Positions 33,121 through 37,633 of a stretch of DNA of 37,633 nucleotides are shown piece by piece. How positions within the stretch are numbered: position 1 is the first letter of the stretch; the number at the start of each line of letters is the position of its first letter. The notes beneath the pieces were generated by a model. That model made no database searches. It had not been told where the DNA came from and was given only the letters and a program-made list of their open reading frames with translations. The position numbers and the translations under genes are program-made. The stretch covers positions 109,740 to 147,372 of the forward strand of contig NZ_BMOS01000005.1 in NCBI RefSeq assembly GCF_014647195.1, given 5' to 3'. Source of the stretch: Oceanobacillus indicireducens (GTDB lineage Bacteria > Bacillota > Bacilli > Bacillales > Amphibacillaceae).

Positions 33121-34272
33121 ATGAAATTTTTTCATACAGCAGATTGGCATTTAGGAAAGCTTGTCCAAGGTGTTTATATGACAGAAGATCAGAAATACAT
33201 ATTAAAACAATTCGTGCAGGCTGTTGAAGAAGAGAAACCGGATGTTGTGATTATTGCAGGTGATCTGTATGACCGAGCCGTTCCGCCGACGGAAGCGGTG
33301 CAGTTGCTTGATGACGTTCTGCACCACATCGTTCTCGATTTGGATGTGCCGGTTATTGCGATAGCAGGCAACCATGATAGCCCGAGTAGACTGGATTTCG
33401 GCAGCCGCTTGATGAAACAGAATGGATTCCATATGATTGGTAGATTACAAAAAGATTACAAACCAGTTGTATTGGAAGATGAATTTGGTGAAGTATATTT
33501 CCACCCAATTCCTTATGCGGATCCAAGCATGATCCGTAATTTATATGAAGACGATTCGATCCGTAATCATAATGATGCACAGGCAAAAATTATTGAGAAA
33601 ATCAAAGCGTCCATCCCACCGAATACGCGGAATGTTGCAATTGCCCATGCTTTTGTTACACCGTTTGGGGAAGAAGCGGAGAATACGAGTGAATCGGAAC
33701 GGCCATTATCTATCGGGGGATCTGAGTATGTGGATGCAACGATTTATAAAGATTTTAATTATACAGCACTCGGACACTTGCACCAAGCCCATTATGTCGC
33801 GAACGAAACGATTCGTTATGCCGGTTCCCCACTGAAATATTCTATATCCGAGGAACATCATAAGAAGGGGTTTTACGTCGTGACGCTGGACGGAGAAGGG
33901 AAAGTCGAGTTGGAAAAACGTTTGCTTATTCCAAGGCGGGATATGTATACGGTAGAAGGTTTTATAGAAGACATTTTAGCTGAATCCGTAAATGAAGATT
34001 ATGTGTTTGTCCGATTGTTAGATGAAACTCCTGTGCTTTCTCCAATGGAAAAAATCCGCTCCGTTTATCCGAACGCGATGCATGTTGAACGAAAATATTA
34101 CTCCGCCCTCCATTTATCCGATGATTCAGAGCAAATTCAGGAACGAAGAAAAATGACAGAACTAGAATTGTTCCGTGCCTTTTATGAGGAAGTAAAAGGG
34201 GAAGCACCGGGTGATGCGGCAGAGAATATTTTCAAAGAAGCACTTGAAGCGATTATGAATGAAGATAAATAA
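33121..34272 (+). CDS. sbcD: SbcD, nuclease subunit of the SbcCD (Mre11-Rad50) complex
   Basis: Manganese-dependent exo/endonuclease that, with SbcC, opens DNA hairpins and trims blocked double-strand ends. The 383 residues have the calcineurin-like phosphoesterase motifs HTADWHLGK (5-13), AGDLYDRAVPP, GNHDSPSRL and GHLHQAH. The frame is open from 33070, but the ATG at 33121 follows GTGGGAGGAAACAAG and gives the canonical N-terminus. 23 bases lie between it and sbcC. In B. subtilis sbcDC follows addBA; here it follows minJ, so the locus is rearranged. Confidence 0.97.
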   Translation: MKFFHTADWHLGKLVQGVYMTEDQKYILKQFVQAVEEEKPDVVIIAGDLYDRAVPPTEAVQLLDDVLHHIVLDLDVPVIAIAGNHDSPSRLDFGSRLMKQNGFHMIGRLQKDYKPVVLEDEFGEVYFHPIPYADPSMIRNLYEDDSIRNHNDAQAKIIEKIKASIPPNTRNVAIAHAFVTPFGEEAENTSESERPLSIGGSEYVDATIYKDFNYTALGHLHQAHYVANETIRYAGSPLKYSISEEHHKKGFYVVTLDGEGKVELEKRLLIPRRDMYTVEGFIEDILAESVNEDYVFVRLLDETPVLSPMEKIRSVYPNAMHVERKYYSALHLSDDSEQIQERRKMTELELFRAFYEEVKGEAPGDAAENIFKEALEAIMNEDK

Positions 34273-34295
34273 TAGAAATAAAGGGGGAAAAGAAA

Positions 34296-37200
34296 GTGCG
34301 GCCATTAAAATTAACGATGACAGCATTTGGACCTTATAAAGATACGGAAACGGTGGACTTCGAAGAGCTTGAGGGCAATGATATATTCGTTATCTCCGGC
34401 AATACCGGGGCTGGTAAGACGACAATATTTGACGGGATCTGCTTTGCTCTCTATGGAACAGCAAGCGGACAAGATCGTGGGGAGTCAAAAATGCTCCGCA
34501 GTGATTTTGCCAAAGATGATGTCCATACTGCGGTTGAATTGGAGTTTGAGCTAAAAGGGAAACACTACAGGATCCGGAGACAGCTTGGTCATGTGAAGCG
34601 AGGAAACAAGTCGAAAACGGGTGATGATATTTTCTTTTTCGTACAGAAGGATGGAGAAGAAGTTCCTTGCGTTGATAGGCAAATCGTTTCGGAAGTGAAT
34701 GAGCGGGTTGAGCAATTAATTGGGCTAACACAAGATCAGTTCAAGCAAATCGTCATGCTGCCTCAAGGGGAATTCCGTAAGCTCCTCACCTCAGATACGG
34801 AGAATAAAGAAGCGATTCTACGCAGACTCTTCAAAACAGAAAACTATCAATCAATTAATAAGGTATTAAAGGAGAAACGCGACCAAGCTAAAATAGATTA
34901 TGAACGGCAACTGCAAATTAGAAATGATTATATTCAAGGTATTTCATCCTATCTTCCATTACGGACGGATACGTTTATGAGCGAATTGTTGGAAGCGGAG
35001 TATCCGAATAGTAATCAAGTTGCTGCAGCATTAGAAGAAGAGGCAAGCTTTTACGCGGAACAAGTCACTAGTGGAGAAGAGAAACACAAGCAAGCCTATG
35101 AACTGAGAAACAAACGGCAAAGCGAATACCATGAAGCCGAACATCTCAATGAACGCTTCCGTGAACTAGAGGAGAAGAAACAACAGCTAAAGGCGTTAAA
35201 CGAGAGGGAAGTGGAATTTAAAGAGAAAGAAACACGTTTACAAGCTGCTGAAGAGGCAAATAGCCTGCTGTTTTTTGAGCAACAACGGGAACAAGCAGTG
35301 AAAGTTGAACAATCGACAAGTGTAAATCTCAAACAAGCAAAAGTTCAACTAGAGCAAGCGAAAAAAGAATTACAAGAAGCAGAAGCAACTTTCAAAGCGG
35401 AAGAAAATAGGAAAACGGAGAGAGATCAAGTTGCTAAAGAATTGAACGAGCTAGAGAAAATTCTACCTGTTGTTCAAGGAATTGAAGAAACGAAACAAAA
35501 AATTAATCAAATTAAAAGTCGTGGCCAAGAGATAAAACAAAAGATGGAAGAGACAGAGAAACAGCTTGTGTCAACTGAAAAAGCATATGAGGAATATCGC
35601 CGTGAAATTAGCAACCTAGATGATCGTATCGAGAAGTTAAGTGATAAACAAGCAGAGTATTTGCAGCTGAAGGATCAGGTGAGAATTTTTGAGCGCTATA
35701 GAAATATAACTGGGGAGATTAATAAATTAGAGAATAAAGCAACTGCCATTATCAACACATATAATGAAGCGAAGGAAAACTATCAGGAAAAAGAAACGTT
35801 ATGGCTTAGTAATCAAGCGCTCGTGTTGGCAGGACATCTTCATGACGGCGAACCGTGTCCGGTATGTGGAAGTTTAGAACATCCACAAATTGCAGCTAGT
35901 GCTGAACAAACGGTGACAACAGAGGAACTTCAGCTTGCGAAAAGCAATTTTGAAGAGAAAGAAAAAGCGTATCATCAAATTCGCATTCAACTTGAGGCAA
36001 AGAAAACTCAACAGAATGAAATATTAGAGGAAGTAACGGAGCTAACAGCTGGGGAAGAGATCAATACCTTTTATGAACAGCTCGTTGCCACTGGTAAACA
36101 AGTACGAATTGAAGTGGAAGAATATAATGTAGTTAGAAAGAAAAGAAAAGAAAAAAAAGAGGAAGAAGAGAAATATGTCCGAATCAAACAGGAACTAGAG
36201 CCGCTCTATAATCAACTGAAAGACAAGCATTACACATTGCGTGAGCAGTATAAGACGGAGTCGGCACTCCTTGAAGATAGACTTCGAGATATCCCGGAAT
36301 CATTAACGGATTTAAAAGTATTGAAAAACCAAATTAAAATGACCCAAGATAAAAAAGATCAACTTGAAAAAGCGTGGGATTCTGCCCAAAAGTTGCTCGA
36401 AACAAAGAAAGAGGCATATACAAAGAGCGAAACGCATACGTTGCATACAGAAAAGCAATTTAAAGAAATTACATTAAAAGTGGAAGAGGCAAGTAAAGCG
36501 TTCCGCGAGAAGTTAACAGAAGCGGGATTTGAATCAGAAGATGCGTATTTCAAAGCCAAGTTATCGAGCGAAGAACAACGGCTGTTGAAACAGGAATTGA
36601 CGGAATTCAAGCAGCAACTGGCCATTCTTTCTAAGCAAACGAAAGAGCTGACGGCAAGCTTAAAAGGAAAAGAACCAAAGGATTTAGATGCATTGAAGCA
36701 AGAGCTGGATGAACTGGAGAAACAATACGAAGAGACGTTCAAACAGCTTAATGAAGCTCGTGACTATCAAAATCGTGCGCTCACGCGAAAGGAAGAGATT
36801 CTGGAAGCAGAAGAGGCATTAGTGAAGAAGGAACAGCTTGTTTCCGCTATTTCCGATGTACATGATATGCTGCGCGGACAAAACAACAAGAAAATTTCTT
36901 TTGAACGCTTTTTACAAATGGAATATTTGGAGCAAATCATTCATTCTGCCAACGATAGGTTACAGAAGCTCTCCAATAACCAGTATTATTTAACGAGAAG
37001 TGACAGACAAGAGACGCATGGTAAACAGAGCGGACTTGCGCTTGATGTATATGATAACCATACCGGGGTAACAAGAGATGTAAAAACATTGTCCGGTGGG
37101 GAGAAATTCAATGCAGCTTTATCCCTTGCTTTAGGGATGTCTGACGTGATTCAGAGTTTCCAGGGGAGTATTGCGATTGATACGATGTTTATCGACGAAG

Positions 37201-37385
37201 GATTCGGTTCGCTTGATGAAGATGCTCTCGCGAAAGCCGTCGACACCCTCGTTGATCTCATGGAGTCAGGTCGCATGATCGGTGTGATTTCCCATGTCAA
37301 AGAGCTTAAAGAAATCTTCCCAGCCATCTTGGAAGTCAAAAAAACCAAACAAGGCCACAGCGAAACAGCCTTTGTACTAAAATGA
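34296..37385 (+). CDS. sbcC: SbcC, ATPase subunit of the SbcCD (Rad50-like) complex
   Basis: SMC-like ATPase that controls the SbcD nuclease and tethers DNA ends. The 1029 residues: N-terminal Walker A GNTGAGKT at 35-42, two long coiled-coil arms (about 190-490 and 560-870), and a zinc hook CPVCG at 521-525 in the middle. The C-terminal signature is LSGGEKFNAALSLALG, with Walker B MFIDEGFGSLDEDAL. It starts at GTG 34296 after AAAGGGGGAAAAG. Length is typical. Soon after its stop lies inverted-repeat copy C. No T-run terminator is seen. Confidence 0.97.
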   Translation: MRPLKLTMTAFGPYKDTETVDFEELEGNDIFVISGNTGAGKTTIFDGICFALYGTASGQDRGESKMLRSDFAKDDVHTAVELEFELKGKHYRIRRQLGHVKRGNKSKTGDDIFFFVQKDGEEVPCVDRQIVSEVNERVEQLIGLTQDQFKQIVMLPQGEFRKLLTSDTENKEAILRRLFKTENYQSINKVLKEKRDQAKIDYERQLQIRNDYIQGISSYLPLRTDTFMSELLEAEYPNSNQVAAALEEEASFYAEQVTSGEEKHKQAYELRNKRQSEYHEAEHLNERFRELEEKKQQLKALNEREVEFKEKETRLQAAEEANSLLFFEQQREQAVKVEQSTSVNLKQAKVQLEQAKKELQEAEATFKAEENRKTERDQVAKELNELEKILPVVQGIEETKQKINQIKSRGQEIKQKMEETEKQLVSTEKAYEEYRREISNLDDRIEKLSDKQAEYLQLKDQVRIFERYRNITGEINKLENKATAIINTYNEAKENYQEKETLWLSNQALVLAGHLHDGEPCPVCGSLEHPQIAASAEQTVTTEELQLAKSNFEEKEKAYHQIRIQLEAKKTQQNEILEEVTELTAGEEINTFYEQLVATGKQVRIEVEEYNVVRKKRKEKKEEEEKYVRIKQELEPLYNQLKDKHYTLREQYKTESALLEDRLRDIPESLTDLKVLKNQIKMTQDKKDQLEKAWDSAQKLLETKKEAYTKSETHTLHTEKQFKEITLKVEEASKAFREKLTEAGFESEDAYFKAKLSSEEQRLLKQELTEFKQQLAILSKQTKELTASLKGKEPKDLDALKQELDELEKQYEETFKQLNEARDYQNRALTRKEEILEAEEALVKKEQLVSAISDVHDMLRGQNNKKISFERFLQMEYLEQIIHSANDRLQKLSNNQYYLTRSDRQETHGKQSGLALDVYDNHTGVTRDVKTLSGGEKFNAALSLALGMSDVIQSFQGSIAIDTMFIDEGFGSLDEDALAKAVDTLVDLMESGRMIGVISHVKELKEIFPAILEVKKTKQGHSETAFVLK

Positions 37386-37419
37386 TACACCACCATTCTT
37401 CCCAACTTTAGGAACTCCC

Positions 37420-37633
37420 GCTTTCATCCAGCGTACGTGTTTTGCTCTTTCAGTTTTTTTGCGTTCTGATTACCGTTCAGTTGCCCGGCGGACGGATGCT
37501 TTCCACGGGCACGGCACTGCCTCAGCCTCGACGCACAGGACGTTAATGTCAGACGTTGCCACATACGAGAGCGTTCTTAGTCTGCCTCGGAAGAAAACCG
37601 CTTCCTGCTCAGGTCTGGACACGTGCTTTTCCC
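37420..37633. repeat. Inverted-repeat element, copy C (cut by window end)
   Basis: The left end GCTTTCATCCAGCGTACGTG (37420-37439) matches the copy B terminal repeat with two mismatches. The inner module start GTTCAGTTGCCCGG(C)GGACGG follows at 37475, and GATGCTTTCC(A)CGGGCAC after it, as in copies A and B. Near the end GGTCTGGACACGTG resembles a decayed copy B right module. The other terminus is beyond the window. Confidence 0.75.

Noticed and set aside
33550-33835. Plus-strand open frame of 96 codons inside sbcD
   Set aside because: It is an Arg/His-rich out-of-frame shadow of sbcD.

Overview
The window is chromosomal DNA of a low-GC Gram-positive bacterium of the family Bacillaceae. The comF - late flagellar - hpf - secA - prfB - cccB - ftsEX - ctpB - minJ order is that of the Bacillus subtilis comF-to-minJ region. 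Protein style and the extra intergenic palindromes suggest a relative such as Oceanobacillus, Virgibacillus or Lentibacillus, but the genus is inference.

Layout. 1-1592: end of comFA and whole comFC (DNA uptake), followed by a folded intergenic element. 1790-9041: flagellar genes yvyF, flgM, flgN, flgK, flgL, fliW, csrA, flaG, fliD, fliS, fliT, with sigma-D type boxes before flgM and flaG. comFB, yviE and the flagellin gene hag, present here in B. subtilis, are absent. 9042-9598: terminator, a terminal-inverted-repeat element and a sigma-B type promoter for hpf. 10246-21026: an island of about 11 kb splitting the usual hpf-secA neighbourhood. It holds a secreted PIG-L family deacetylase, divergent from a ROK regulator, an iron/polyamine-type ABC importer (lipoprotein, ATPase, fused double permease), an argininosuccinate-lyase-like enzyme and a BadF-type sugar kinase. 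Matching palindromic operators lie near both divergent starts, and a cre-like CcpA site sits inside the ROK promoter. 21027-21915: decayed DNA with a frameshifted alkyltransferase-like gene and a TM2-like remnant. 21916-28009: secA, prfB (with its programmed +1 frameshift), cccB, ftsE and ftsX. 28059-33042: a CwlO/PcsB-like M23 peptidase, a second larger copy of the inverted-repeat element, ctpB and minJ. 33121-37385: sbcD and sbcC, then a third copy of the element cut by the window end.

How it fits together. The backbone covers competence, flagellar hook-filament assembly with FlgM and FliW/CsrA control, ribosome hibernation, protein secretion, translation termination and cell-wall hydrolysis controlled by FtsEX. 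The best candidate for an undescribed system is the island. It reads as a carbon-repressed, inducible scavenging pathway: an outside deacetylase, an importer, a fumarate-releasing type lyase and a sugar kinase. Its substrate is not known. The other notable item is the modular 178-434 bp inverted-repeat element family.
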